NCBI RefSeq assembly: GCF_030698125.1 | Contig: NZ_JAUYNV010000023.1 | Span: 1-48,397 of the forward strand | Length of the DNA stretch: 48,397 bases | From: Methyloversatilis sp. | GTDB taxonomy: Bacteria > Pseudomonadota > Gammaproteobacteria > Burkholderiales > Rhodocyclaceae | Direction of reading: 5' to 3' | In this document: one piece after another, positions 9,339 to 18,594 of the stretch | Layout: every line of letters begins with the position of its first letter | How positions within the stretch are numbered: position 1 is the stretch's first letter | The notes under the pieces: generated by a model | Told to the model about the DNA's origin: nothing | Seen by the model: the letters and a program-made list of their open reading frames with translations, nothing else | Databases searched by the model: none | Program-made: the position numbers and the translations under genes

Positions 9339-9357
9339 TGTAGGAAGTTTTCCTACA
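9339..9357. promoter_or_regulatory. Palindromic operator candidate upstream of flhD
   Basis: TGTAGGAA and TTCCTACA form a perfect inverted repeat around a GTT centre, about 125 bp before the flhD start. The TAGGA/TCCTA core resembles boxes bound by LuxR-type response regulators such as the RcsB site at enteric flhDC. The regulator is unknown. Confidence 0.45.
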
Positions 9358-9417
9358 TGGCTGGACCGGGGTCGGGATGTCGCGCCTGCCGACGGGCGCG
9401 CGGAGCGGGAAATCCGG

Positions 9418-11172
9418 CTAGATCAAGAGGGTTCCATCCAGGATGCGCTTGCTGAGCAGGTCGGCTTCCACCGGCCGTGAGAAGAAGTAGCCCTGAAACC
9501 GGTCGCATTGTTCGCGCCGCAGGAAACCCAGTTGCTCCGGTGTTTCAACGCCTTCCGCCACCGTCGTGAGACGCAGGCTGCGCGCCAGTGAAATGATGAC
9601 GCGGATGATGGCGGCATCGTCTTCGTCGTCATTGATGTCGCGCACGAAGGACTTGTCGATCTTGACGATGTCGATCGGAAAGCGCTTCAGGTAGGACAGC
9701 GACGAATAGCCAGTGCCGAAGTCGTCCATCGAAATGCGCACGCCCATGTTCTTCAGCGCCTTGAGCATGCCGATGGTGGTTTCCGCATCCTTCATCAGCA
9801 CCGATTCGGTGATTTCGAGCACCAGTTTCTCGGCCGGAAATCCGGTGTCTTCCAGCGTCGTGCGCACCGTTTCCAGCAGGCGCGGCTGGGCGAACTGCAC
9901 GGCCGACACATTGACCGACATCGACAGGTCCTGCATGCCCTGCTCGTGCCACTTCCTGCCCTGCAGGCAGGCTTCGCGCATGACCCAGGCACCGATCTCG
10001 ACGATCAGGCCTGATTCGTCGGCAAGCGGAATGAAGCGGTCCGGCGGGATGATGCCGCGCTGCGGGTGACGCCAGCGCAGCAGGGCCTCGACGCCGGACG
10101 TACGGCCGGTTACGCCATTGAGTATCGGCTGGTAATTGAGGAACAGTTCGCCGCGCTGAACGGAGTGGCGCAGATGCGTCTCGAGCACCAGCTTCTCGGC
10201 CGAACTGGCGCTCATTTCGTGGGCGTAGAAGCTCAGGCCATTGCCACCGGCACGCTTGGCACTCGACATCGCCGCTTCGGCGTTCATGATCAGCGACTGC
10301 GCCTCGTTGCCGTCGCCGGGCGTCATCGCGACGCCGAGCGAAGCGGTCAGGAACAGCTCCAGACCATCCTTGATGACCGGTGAAGCGAACGCATCCAGCA
10401 GCCGGTGCGCGAACAGGCGGGCGTCGTCGCGCGTCGTGCAGGACGGCGCAAAGACACAGAAGCGGTCACCGCTCAAGCGCGCGATCATCGCGCCCTGGCC
10501 GGCACGCTCGATCAGGCGCGACACGACTTCGCGCAACACGACGTTGCCAGCGTCATAGCCGAAACTCGTGTTGATGCGCAGGAAGCGGTCGATATCGATC
10601 ACCAGCAGCGTCGCATGGCGCGCTTCGGCGCTGCGACGCGCCGTATCGAGCCAGTCGTCGATCTGGGCGCGCAGCAAGGTCTGGTTCGGCAACGCCGAAA
10701 GCGTGTCGAAGAAGGCCAGCGCATGGATGCGTGCATCGGCGGTCTGTACCGCCCGGCGCGTTTCGACACCGCGCAGTTCGCGTTCGATGACCGGCACCAG
10801 GCGCGCGATATTGCCCTTCTGGACGTAGTCGGCGACGCCGTTGCGCATGGCCGAAAACGCCATGTGGTCGGAAATCTTGCCGGAGTAGATGATGAAGGGA
10901 ATGTCGCGACCGCTGCGCCGCAGGACTTCCAGCGCGGAGGCCGAATCGAAGCCCGGCATCGCATGATCGGAAATGACCAGGTCCCACTCGCGCTCTTCGA
11001 GCGCGCGTGCGAGTTCATGGGCGCTGTCCACGCGCTCGGAATAGGTTTCGAGGCCGCGTGCGCTCAGCTGCGCATTCAGCAGGAAGACGTCGTCTTCATT
11101 GTCCTCGACCATCAACACCTTGATGGTTCTGAACCCTCCCATCCTGTCTGAGTGGCGATCCATCAACTTCAT
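9418..11172 (-). CDS. REC-GGDEF-EAL protein, probable cyclic-di-GMP phosphodiesterase
   Basis: A 584-residue signalling protein. A receiver domain (acidic E23-D24, phospho-site D69 in LVISDHAMPG) is followed by a GGDEF domain (about 150-310) and an EAL domain (about 325-575). The GGDEF signature reads SGDRF, so cyclase activity is unlikely and it may act as a GTP or allosteric module. The EAL domain keeps EALLRW, NVSAVQF, ITES, DDFGTGYSSLSYLKRFP, IKIDKSFV-like and AEGVET motifs, so cyclic-di-GMP hydrolysis is expected. It lies just upstream of the flhD promoter region and downstream of another cyclic-di-GMP gene. The start could also be at residue 4 or 11. Confidence 0.92.
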   Translation of the reverse strand: MKLMDRHSDRMGGFRTIKVLMVEDNEDDVFLLNAQLSARGLETYSERVDSAHELARALEEREWDLVISDHAMPGFDSASALEVLRRSGRDIPFIIYSGKISDHMAFSAMRNGVADYVQKGNIARLVPVIERELRGVETRRAVQTADARIHALAFFDTLSALPNQTLLRAQIDDWLDTARRSAEARHATLLVIDIDRFLRINTSFGYDAGNVVLREVVSRLIERAGQGAMIARLSGDRFCVFAPSCTTRDDARLFAHRLLDAFASPVIKDGLELFLTASLGVAMTPGDGNEAQSLIMNAEAAMSSAKRAGGNGLSFYAHEMSASSAEKLVLETHLRHSVQRGELFLNYQPILNGVTGRTSGVEALLRWRHPQRGIIPPDRFIPLADESGLIVEIGAWVMREACLQGRKWHEQGMQDLSMSVNVSAVQFAQPRLLETVRTTLEDTGFPAEKLVLEITESVLMKDAETTIGMLKALKNMGVRISMDDFGTGYSSLSYLKRFPIDIVKIDKSFVRDINDDEDDAAIIRVIISLARSLRLTTVAEGVETPEQLGFLRREQCDRFQGYFFSRPVEADLLSKRILDGTLLI

Positions 11173-11288
11173 TCCAGGTCGTGTGCACGATCAACGAACC
11201 TTAACGACGGCAGGAATGGGGCGAACTTGAGCACCGCGAAACGCGCGGGCGGTAAAAATGCCGCTTTTGCCGGGAAATCAGAATCCGC

Positions 11289-13217
11289 TCAACCGGCTGC
11301 GCGCACCCGTCCGCGGCCCGTGCTTTTGGCAGCCATCAGAGCCTGATCGGCCAGTGCAAGCAATGCGTCGGCGTCCGGCATCGGCGCAAGCCGTTCCGCC
11401 ACACCGATGCTGATCGAGCTTTTCAGGCGCAGCTGGCCGGCCTGCAGCGGCACGGCCGCCACCCCGGCGCAGACACGCTGGGCGCAGGCCATGGCCTGTT
11501 CAAGCGTGGTATCCGGGCAGATGATCAGGAATTCGTCGCCGCCGGTGCGGCACACCACATCCTGTGCGCGCATGCATTCCCGGATGGCACGCGCCGTCTG
11601 CTCCAGCACCTGATCGGCCACGTCGTGACCGTAGGTTTCGTTGATCTGCCGGAAGTAGTCGACGTCGATCAGCATGCACGACAGCGGCCGTTCGCTGCGC
11701 AGCGCGATCGCCCATTCCTGCCCGATGCGCACCATGGCGTAGCGCCGGTTCGGGAATCCGGTCAGCGCGTCGGTCAGCGCAACTTCCTGCAGGCGCCGGT
11801 TGCTCACGCCCAACTCGGCCGCGTAGCGGCGGATTTCCTCACGCTCGGCCTCCAGATCCTTCTGTAGCCGGATCATCCGCTGGCCCGCACGCAACCGGGC
11901 TTCGAGCACGCGCGGCTTGAGCGGCTTCACCATGTAGTCGTCCACACCCGCTTCGAACGCCTCGACCAGACGCTCGTCGTCCTCGTGACTGGTCAGCACG
12001 ATGATGTAGATATTGCGGCCCATCCGGGTCTGACGCAGTGTCCGCGTCAGCTCCAGCCCGTTCATCTCCGGCATGACCCAGTCGACCACCATGATCTGCG
12101 GCTGAAACTCGAGCGCGCGTTCCATGCCCGCCACACCGTTCTCGGCGCACGTCACCTGGTAGCCGCTGCGCAGCAGCAGCGCCTGCAGCGTCATGCGGGT
12201 GGCGGCGTCGTCATCGACCACCAGCGCGCGCAGTGCGCCCGGGTCCGGTGCGTCGTTCGCGGCTTCCACCTCGATCGACGCGGGCGCCGGAATGGCCGGC
12301 TCGGGCAGTGCGACATCGTTCAGGTTGGGCAATGCATAGGCATCGACCGGCAGTATCTGTGACCAGTCCTTCCACTCGCGTGCGACGTCGTCGCACAGGG
12401 TGCTGACCTGATCGGGCAGCCACGACATGCGCGCCGCCAGCGCGCGGGCAATGCCCATGTGAAGGGCGCGCTCCGCCTCGTCGCACAGGCAGGCTGCCTC
12501 GACCGCGCGCGCCAGGCCGAGTGCGAGCGTCAGGCTGTATTCGCGCGATTCGGGCTCGCCCTGCACCGACAATGCCGACTCATGACCGAGCACCGCCGCG
12601 ATGAAGAAACGCGGCATGCCCCAGTCGGCAAGCATCGCGGCACTCAGTTCGACGTGGGTCATCGCGAACGCCTGCCGCTCGACGTCGAGCAGCATTTCCG
12701 GCTCGCCACCACGTACCTCGTCGAGTACGCGCGAGTACTGCGCCGGAAACAGACTGGCCAGCCCGAGCGCGCCGATGCCGGACAGCAGGCCGACGCTGAA
12801 GCTTTCCTCGACCCCGGCCGAGCGCATCACCGTCATGATCTTCTGTGTTGCGATGGCACGGATGACCGAGCCGGTCCAGAAGCGCGAATACGGAAAACTT
12901 CGGCACAAGCCCTTGCCATTGCTGGAAATCAGCGAAAAGCCCAGCGCCAGATTGCGTACCGCAGCCATGCCGAGCACCGACAGCGCGTCGCGCAGCGCCA
13001 CGATGGGCCGCATGCCGGGCGCCAGCGTGCCGTTGGCCGCGCACACGAGGCGGCCGACCAGCGCCGGATCGCCCTGTACAAGACGCGCGAGCTCGGCCAG
13101 CGAGGCGTCACCGCGTTGCGTGACGCGTGCAATCGCCAGCGCAATGCCACGCGGAGAAGGCAGTTCGCCGGCCGCCTTGATCTCTTCGAACCGGCGTGTA
13201 TCAATCAGGTCATTCAT
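11289..13217 (-). CDS. HDOD-REC-GGDEF diguanylate cyclase
   Basis: A 642-residue protein with an N-terminal HDOD domain (about 10-215), a receiver domain (about 325-445; DDD near the start, VVDWVMPEMNG, VKPLKP) and a C-terminal GGDEF domain. The GGDEF motif is intact (CRTGGDEFLI). The inhibitory I-site RAQD sits five residues before it, so feedback by cyclic-di-GMP is likely. It should make cyclic-di-GMP in response to phosphorylation, the opposite reaction to the EAL protein just downstream (116-bp gap). The role of the HDOD domain is not known; it lacks HD phosphohydrolase metal ligands by family definition. Confidence 0.92.
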   Translation of the reverse strand: MNDLIDTRRFEEIKAAGELPSPRGIALAIARVTQRGDASLAELARLVQGDPALVGRLVCAANGTLAPGMRPIVALRDALSVLGMAAVRNLALGFSLISSNGKGLCRSFPYSRFWTGSVIRAIATQKIMTVMRSAGVEESFSVGLLSGIGALGLASLFPAQYSRVLDEVRGGEPEMLLDVERQAFAMTHVELSAAMLADWGMPRFFIAAVLGHESALSVQGEPESREYSLTLALGLARAVEAACLCDEAERALHMGIARALAARMSWLPDQVSTLCDDVAREWKDWSQILPVDAYALPNLNDVALPEPAIPAPASIEVEAANDAPDPGALRALVVDDDAATRMTLQALLLRSGYQVTCAENGVAGMERALEFQPQIMVVDWVMPEMNGLELTRTLRQTRMGRNIYIIVLTSHEDDERLVEAFEAGVDDYMVKPLKPRVLEARLRAGQRMIRLQKDLEAEREEIRRYAAELGVSNRRLQEVALTDALTGFPNRRYAMVRIGQEWAIALRSERPLSCMLIDVDYFRQINETYGHDVADQVLEQTARAIRECMRAQDVVCRTGGDEFLIICPDTTLEQAMACAQRVCAGVAAVPLQAGQLRLKSSISIGVAERLAPMPDADALLALADQALMAAKSTGRGRVRAAG

Positions 13218-13382
13218 CTATTTGCCATCGTCCAGGCCCGAACGGCGCGTCATGCGTCCGTTGCAGAATATGCCTCATGGCATCAGCTTACGGCGGGGGA
13301 GACACGGTTCTTGAGGGCAGGTGCGCAGATAACAAACAGGGCGCTACACTCCGGACTCCTCATTCCGAAAACCGGTGTACCC

Positions 13383-13925
13383 ATGAATTTCTGCGCTGAC
13401 TGCGGCAGCAAGGTTGAACAGCGCGTGCCGGTGGGCGACAACCGGCTGCGCCACGTCTGCCCGGCGTGCGGCACCATCCACTATCAGAACCCGCGCATGG
13501 TGGTGGGCACACTGCCCGTCTGGGAGGGGCAGGTGCTGTTGTGCCGACGCGCCATCGAACCGCGCCTGGGTTACTGGACGCTGCCCGCCGGGTTTCTCGA
13601 GAACGGTGAAAGTGCGGCCGACGGTGCGTTGCGCGAAACGCTGGAAGAGGCGTGTGCGCGGGTCGCATTGATTGCGCCCTACACCATGGTCAGCGTGCCG
13701 CAGATCGACCAGATGCACATCCTGTTCCGCGCCGAGCTGATCGACACCGACTTCGCGCCGGGCAGCGAATCGCTCGACGTGAGGCTGTTCGACGAAGCCG
13801 ACATTCCGTGGGACGAACTGGCGTTCCGCAGCGTGTCACTGACCCTGCGCACCTTTTTCGAAGAACGGCGCAACGGCGGTTTCGGGGTGCACCACTTCAG
13901 TCTGGACGTACCGGGCCGAAGCTGA
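13383..13925 (+). CDS. NUDIX hydrolase with N-terminal zinc ribbon
   Basis: A 180-residue hydrolase of a nucleoside-diphosphate-linked substrate. Two CxxC pairs (CADC and CPAC, residues 4-7 and about 31-34) form a small zinc ribbon. The NUDIX box begins GFLENGE near residue 79 and continues with RETLEEA; the usual Gly near its end is Cys. The zinc ribbon plus NUDIX layout is like the NudC/YjaD and related groups, but the substrate cannot be told. The ATG at 13383 begins MNFCADCG, which fits the family. Its 3' end overlaps the convergent kinase gene by 29 bp. Confidence 0.9.
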   Translation: MNFCADCGSKVEQRVPVGDNRLRHVCPACGTIHYQNPRMVVGTLPVWEGQVLLCRRAIEPRLGYWTLPAGFLENGESAADGALRETLEEACARVALIAPYTMVSVPQIDQMHILFRAELIDTDFAPGSESLDVRLFDEADIPWDELAFRSVSLTLRTFFEERRNGGFGVHHFSLDVPGRS

Positions 13926-16395
13926 AGCTGAAGGTTGCGCCCTGGCCGACCACGCCCTCGGCCGACACATGGCCGCCGTGCAGCCGGATCACCCGCTGCA
14001 CGATCGCCAGCCCGATGCCGCTGCCGTCGAATTCGCGATTGTTGTGCAGGCGCTGGAATGGCGCGAACAGTCGCCCTACATAGGCCATGTCGAAGCCGAC
14101 GCCGTTGTCGCGCACGTAATAGGCCGCCTGCCCATGCAGCTCGGACTGTCCGATCTCGATGCGCGGCTGCGCCTGCAGACGGGTGAATTTCCAGGCGTTG
14201 CGCAGCAGGTTTTCGAACACGACACGCGCCAGTCCGGAATCGGTGTCGGCCCACAAACCTTCCGGAATGACCCAGTGGATATAGCGGTCGGGGGCTTCGG
14301 CCGTCAGTTCGCGCACCACGTCACGCGCAATGTCGGACAAGTTGGTCAGCGAGCGGTGGACCTCGGCACGCGACACGCGCGACAGCTCGAGCAGATCGTC
14401 GATCAGTTCGCCCATGCGCTGGCTGTTGCGGCGGATGCGCGACAGATATTCGCGCCCCTGTTCGTCCAGCAGGTCGCCGTAATCCTCCACCAGCAGGCGC
14501 GAGAAGCCGTCGAGCGCGCGCAGTGGCGCCCGCAGGTCGTGCGACACCGAATAGCTGAACGCTTCCAGTTCGCGGATGGCCGATTCAAGCGCCGCCGTGC
14601 GCGCGCCGACACGCCGTTCGAGTTCGTCGTTGAGTGACTGAACCCCCTGCACGTGCTCGGCCTGGATGCGTTCGGCGTCCCGTTGTGCGGTCATGTCGCG
14701 CCGCACCGATACGATTCCGTTGAACTGGCCATCATCGTCGGTCAGCGGAATGACGCTGACTTCGAACACCCGCTCCTCGCCGTCCGGCATGACGAGGCGC
14801 TGCTCCTCCCGATGCGGCTTGCAGGACAGCGCCACCGCTTCGGCGATCTTGTGGTCCTGCTTCAGCACGTCGGCCATCGATGGCAGGTGCGCCGCCAGTT
14901 CCTCGCTGGTGGCACCCAGCCAGGCCATCTTCTTCAGCCAGCGCGTATCGAGCAGCGCGCGATTGGCGAGCCGCCAGCGCAGGTGCTTGTCCTGCAGCAC
15001 GATCAGTTCCGGCAGCGCATCGACCAGCGCGCGGAGTCTGAATTCTTCCTCGCGCAAAGCTTCGCGTGCCTGCATTTCGGCCGTGATGTCCCGACTGACG
15101 CCGCGATAGCCCGAAAACGCGCCACGCGCGTCGAACACCGGCTCACCGGACGAGGCCAGATAACGCCAGCGCGAACCGTCGCGGCGACGCGACAGGAAGT
15201 CGCGGAATGCGTCGTGACGCTCCAGCGTCTGGCGCAGCAGGCCCCATGGCAGCGTAAGCGCCTCTTCACCGGCGATTTCCCAGGGTGCGCAGCCATCCAG
15301 TTCGGTATCGCCGAAATGCACACCGGTCAGTTGATCCGGCAAGCGGTGGTAGTGCAGATCGCCGTCGAGCTCCCAGTGCCAGTCGGCCGACAGCAGCATC
15401 AGCGCGCGAAAGTGCGATTCGCGTTCGCGCAGCGCGCGCCGTGCCGCCTGCTTCTCGAACATCGCCGCACCGATGAACAGCGCGGTCGCGGCGGTCAGCG
15501 TGATCAGCCCGTGCAGCACGAAAACCTGCACGCCCATCGCGTGCTCGTTCAGCAGCGAGGTACCGTGTGCGGTGCCGGCCAATGCGATCAGCGATGCGAT
15601 CAGGAACACCGTCCAGCCGACACGGGGCGGAAAGCGCAACGCGATCCAGATGACCAGCGGCAGCGAGGCGTACAGCTGCAGGATGGGTTCGGCCAGCAGG
15701 GTGACGCCGTAAAAGGTCGCCGCCAGCATGCCGAGCAGCGTCAGGATGACCAGTGCCTGTTCGATCAGCCGGCGCGGCGACTGCACCGGCGAGCGATCGG
15801 ACGTCCAGGCCAGCAGCGGCAGCATGGACACCACAACGCCCAGTGCGTCGCCGAGCCAGATTGTGGCACCGGTATCAAGCCAGCTGGCCGCAGGCAGGTC
15901 ATGCGCCAGCGCCATGCCGAGGGTGGTGGCCGTGGCACTGACGATGGCCACCGCATACGCCACCGCCAGCAGCTTGAAGGCGCCGTCGGTGCGCTCCAGC
16001 AGATGCGCCGGTTCGCTGATCAGATGCCGCAGCATGCGTGCCCCCAACCAAGGCGCGATGATCTGTCCGGCCGCGTACAGCAGGGCCATCGGCATGGGCA
16101 GCTGCGCCAGCGCGGTACCGGCGATGACACCGATCAGCACGCCCGGCAGCGCACGGTTGCCGAAGTGCAACAGCGCGAACAACGCGAGGCCGATCGGCGC
16201 CCACATCGGCGTGATGCCCGAAGCGTCACGCAGCTGCAGGTTGGCCACCACGAGCACGCCGTAGCAAAGCGCGATCAGGGCGTTCAGCGGAAACGGGCGA
16301 GGCCGCGGCTGCAGCGCACCGGGCGGCATGGCGTCAGCCGCCGGTGCGCGGGTCAGCGGATCCTGTTCGTGCATTTCATCCACCGGCCGGCTCAT
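13897..16395 (-). CDS. MASE1-domain hybrid-free sensor histidine kinase with PAS domains
   Basis: An 832-residue membrane kinase. The N-terminal third holds about eight hydrophobic helices of MASE1 type (GITPMWAPIGLAL, LGDALGVVVSMLPLL). Two PAS segments follow, one near RYLASSGEPVFDARGAF and one near RVFEVSVIPLTDDDGQF. The HisKA box reads SHDLRAPLRALDGFSRLL and the ATPase domain has LLRNAWKFT, RDNGVGFD and GSGIGLAIVQR, all intact, so it should be active. No receiver domain or partner regulator gene is adjacent, so its output is unknown. Its 3' end overlaps the NUDIX gene tail by tail. Confidence 0.9.
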   Translation of the reverse strand: MSRPVDEMHEQDPLTRAPAADAMPPGALQPRPRPFPLNALIALCYGVLVVANLQLRDASGITPMWAPIGLALFALLHFGNRALPGVLIGVIAGTALAQLPMPMALLYAAGQIIAPWLGARMLRHLISEPAHLLERTDGAFKLLAVAYAVAIVSATATTLGMALAHDLPAASWLDTGATIWLGDALGVVVSMLPLLAWTSDRSPVQSPRRLIEQALVILTLLGMLAATFYGVTLLAEPILQLYASLPLVIWIALRFPPRVGWTVFLIASLIALAGTAHGTSLLNEHAMGVQVFVLHGLITLTAATALFIGAAMFEKQAARRALRERESHFRALMLLSADWHWELDGDLHYHRLPDQLTGVHFGDTELDGCAPWEIAGEEALTLPWGLLRQTLERHDAFRDFLSRRRDGSRWRYLASSGEPVFDARGAFSGYRGVSRDITAEMQAREALREEEFRLRALVDALPELIVLQDKHLRWRLANRALLDTRWLKKMAWLGATSEELAAHLPSMADVLKQDHKIAEAVALSCKPHREEQRLVMPDGEERVFEVSVIPLTDDDGQFNGIVSVRRDMTAQRDAERIQAEHVQGVQSLNDELERRVGARTAALESAIRELEAFSYSVSHDLRAPLRALDGFSRLLVEDYGDLLDEQGREYLSRIRRNSQRMGELIDDLLELSRVSRAEVHRSLTNLSDIARDVVRELTAEAPDRYIHWVIPEGLWADTDSGLARVVFENLLRNAWKFTRLQAQPRIEIGQSELHGQAAYYVRDNGVGFDMAYVGRLFAPFQRLHNNREFDGSGIGLAIVQRVIRLHGGHVSAEGVVGQGATFSFSFGPVRPD

Positions 16396-16481
16396 GTCAG
16401 GCTCGCACCCGCTTGACTATCGCAACAACTGTTTCTAGGTTTCAACGACCGCAGCACAAACCGTCCCTGTGGAGCATGAAA

Positions 16482-17180
16482 ATGGAAAGACGCCACTTCA
16501 TCGCGACCTGCAGCGCTGCGTGCGGCATGCTGGGGCTGAATCTGCCGGCGCACGCCCGCATCGTGCGAAGCTATCCGCGCAGCGTACTGACCAATCGTGA
16601 CGGACAACCATTGCGAGCAGGCTCGCTTGAGCCGGGCGTCAATTATGTTTTCCAGTGGCCCTACCCGGCCACGCCGTGTTTCCTGCTCGATCTCGGTACA
16701 AAGGTCGCGGGCCGGAAGGACATCCGCACGGCGGATGGCCGCCGCTATGACTGGCCGGGCGGCGTCGGGCGGCGCCAATCTGTCGTTGCCTACTCGGCCA
16801 TATGCTCGCACAAGCTCACCCATCCCACACGCGACATCAGTTTCATCGCCTATCGCGCTGACGCGACGCCGCACAATGCGCGCGCCCGGGTCATCCACTG
16901 CTGTTCCGAGCACAGCCAGTTCGATCCGGCCGCTGGCGCTCAGGTGCTCGAAGGCCCTGCCCCGCAACCGCTGGCCGCGATTGTATTGGAGTACTCCCCC
17001 GAGCGCGACGAACTGGCTGCGGTCGCCACCCTGGGCGCCGACGTATTCGATCGCTTCTTCAGCAGTTTCGGCTTCCGGCTGGCACTCGAACACGGTGGCG
17101 ATCGCGCCATGCAGCCGGTCGGCGAACGCACGCGGGTCATTCCGATGGCGGAGTTCTGCCGCCAGCAGGTGCGCTGCTGA
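16482..17180 (+). CDS. Exported Rieske-type iron-sulfur protein
   Basis: A 232-residue protein with an N-terminal export signal (MERRHFIATCSAACGMLGL, ending near AHA). The probable [2Fe-2S] ligands are Cys and His of CSH and Cys and His of CSEH. The gap between the two halves is about 30 residues, longer than in typical Rieske proteins, and an extra Cys precedes the second motif. It could pass electrons in the periplasm; no oxidase partner is adjacent. I chose the ATG at 16482 because GGAG lies seven bases upstream; the ATG at 16476 is too close to it. Confidence 0.75.
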   Translation: MERRHFIATCSAACGMLGLNLPAHARIVRSYPRSVLTNRDGQPLRAGSLEPGVNYVFQWPYPATPCFLLDLGTKVAGRKDIRTADGRRYDWPGGVGRRQSVVAYSAICSHKLTHPTRDISFIAYRADATPHNARARVIHCCSEHSQFDPAAGAQVLEGPAPQPLAAIVLEYSPERDELAAVATLGADVFDRFFSSFGFRLALEHGGDRAMQPVGERTRVIPMAEFCRQQVRC

Positions 17181-17196
17181 GTCGCCGCTCAGGGCT

Positions 17197-17826
17197 TCAG
17201 CCGGGCGCGGTGATCTGTTCATCCTGTTCGGCGTCTGCCGGTTCGCCATCGAGTTCCAGTTCCACCGCGAAGCCGTGCGGCGGCAGATCGACCGACATGA
17301 CGGCGCTGCTCGCCGCGGCCCTGAACGCAGCCAGCACCTGCGCATCCAGTGCGGCGTGTCCGCTGCCGCGCACGAGCGAAACCGCGACGACACGGCGCGC
17401 ATGCAGCTGCAACGCGATCACCATGCGCACACCCGTTGCCTGCAGCAACGCGCCGTCGCGGGCAACGGCGCGCGCGATCGCGTAGCGGAACGCACGCAGC
17501 GAGCGTTCCGCGACGACCGGTGACAGCGCGCTGCCGTCCGGCCCGGGCGGGGCGGTCCGGGCGACGGCGGCAACCACGGGCGGCGGACGATCGACCGACA
17601 GGCGGGTGTTTGCAGCGGCCGGCAGGTCGTCCGCAACGGTGACCGGTGCCACCGCCGGAGCCGCCGGCACGAGCTGCAACACACCGGCCTGCCGGGCGGG
17701 TGGTTCGGGCGCCGGGCGTGGCACCGGAAGTGGCCAGATCAACAGCCCGTGCACTGCCAGCGACAACCCCGTTGCCACAAGCAGCTTCGATGATGGAACA
17801 CCCCGGCGACGCGATTGCAAATTCAT
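17197..17826 (-). CDS. TonB-like energy-transducer family protein
   Basis: A 209-residue protein with one N-terminal membrane helix (about 14-30, LLVATGLSLAVHGLLIWPLP). A Pro/Ala-rich periplasmic linker follows, then a C-terminal domain of TonB type (GVRMVIALQLHARRVVAVSL, then LDAQVLAAFRAA). It likely spans the inner membrane and reaches toward an outer-membrane partner. No exbB, exbD or receptor gene is adjacent, so its partner is unknown. It converges on the Rieske gene with a 16-bp gap. Confidence 0.72.
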   Translation of the reverse strand: MNLQSRRRGVPSSKLLVATGLSLAVHGLLIWPLPVPRPAPEPPARQAGVLQLVPAAPAVAPVTVADDLPAAANTRLSVDRPPPVVAAVARTAPPGPDGSALSPVVAERSLRAFRYAIARAVARDGALLQATGVRMVIALQLHARRVVAVSLVRGSGHAALDAQVLAAFRAAASSAVMSVDLPPHGFAVELELDGEPADAEQDEQITAPG

Positions 17827-17943
17827 CTTCCTTTGCTAGAGTACGTGCGCGCTGCGGGCGGAAGGCCGTTACACTCGATCGGCAAACGATCGCCCGCGCG
17901 CAAGTCCGCGTTTCCGCGTTTCCTGCCTGTCAAGCTGGACACT

Positions 17944-18591
17944 ATGGAGGTTGCCAAGGCCGTGTTTCCGTCGATGGAAGAGCACCCACTGCTGAGCCTG
18001 GCGCGGGAACGCCGCCGGCCGGCACATCCGTGGATACTCACGCTGGATGCCAACGGCGTGCCGCATCGCTGGGTGAGCTGGCAGCACGCCGTGTTCTATC
18101 ACGCCAAGGATCTGGTGGCCTGGGTCGCCGGCAGCCACGAATTCGAAATCCGCGGCGGCATCAACCGGGTGACCGGCGAGCAATCCTTCATCCGCACCAA
18201 CAGCATCATTGCGATCAAGGGTCGCAGCCACGCGCACAAGCTGCAGATGGCCGTGCCGCCGCTGAACAATCGCGAGCTGTTCCACCGCGACCGCTCGATC
18301 TGTGCCTACTGCGGCGGCGATTTTTCCGCCCAGAAACTCACGCGCGACCACATCCTGCCGGTTTCGCAGGGCGGCCGGGACCTGTGGATGAATGTGGTCA
18401 CCTGCTGCCGTCCGTGCAACCAGCGCAAGAGCGGCCGTACGCCCGAACAGGCGCACATGCAGTTGCTGTACGCGCCCTATGTGCCGAACAAGGCCGAGTA
18501 CCTGATCCTGAGCAACCGCAACATCCTGGTCGACCAGATGGATTTCCTGTCCCAGCACGTGAATGCCAATAGTCGCTGGAAGGCGGCCTGA
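17944..18591 (+). CDS. HNH endonuclease family protein
   Basis: A 215-residue protein. The C-terminal HNH module runs from about residue 120 and contains CAYCGG, DHILPVSQGG, an Asn in WMNVVTC and CRPCN, so both zinc-binding CxxC pairs and the DH catalytic core are present. The N-terminal part (about 1-110) is a separate conserved-looking segment without a known name to me. Such genes are common solitary chromosomal genes in betaproteobacteria and need not be mobile. The start is uncertain: ATG at 17944 (MEVAKAV) or 17974 (MEEHPLL); neither has a strong ribosome site. Confidence 0.85.
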   Translation: MEVAKAVFPSMEEHPLLSLARERRRPAHPWILTLDANGVPHRWVSWQHAVFYHAKDLVAWVAGSHEFEIRGGINRVTGEQSFIRTNSIIAIKGRSHAHKLQMAVPPLNNRELFHRDRSICAYCGGDFSAQKLTRDHILPVSQGGRDLWMNVVTCCRPCNQRKSGRTPEQAHMQLLYAPYVPNKAEYLILSNRNILVDQMDFLSQHVNANSRWKAA

Positions 18592-18594
18592 CCG

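Noticed and set aside
12459-13382. An upstream in-frame extension of the NUDIX gene
   Set aside because: The region is antisense to the HDOD-REC-GGDEF gene. The zinc-ribbon start at 13383 is the natural N-terminus.
14653-16416. A 587-codon plus-strand frame opposite the MASE1 kinase
   Set aside because: It is antisense to a gene with clear kinase motifs, is rich in Arg/Gln/His and has no family features. Such frames are common in GC-rich DNA; similar ones opposite trpE, the HDOD gene and the chemotaxis genes were dropped for the same reason.
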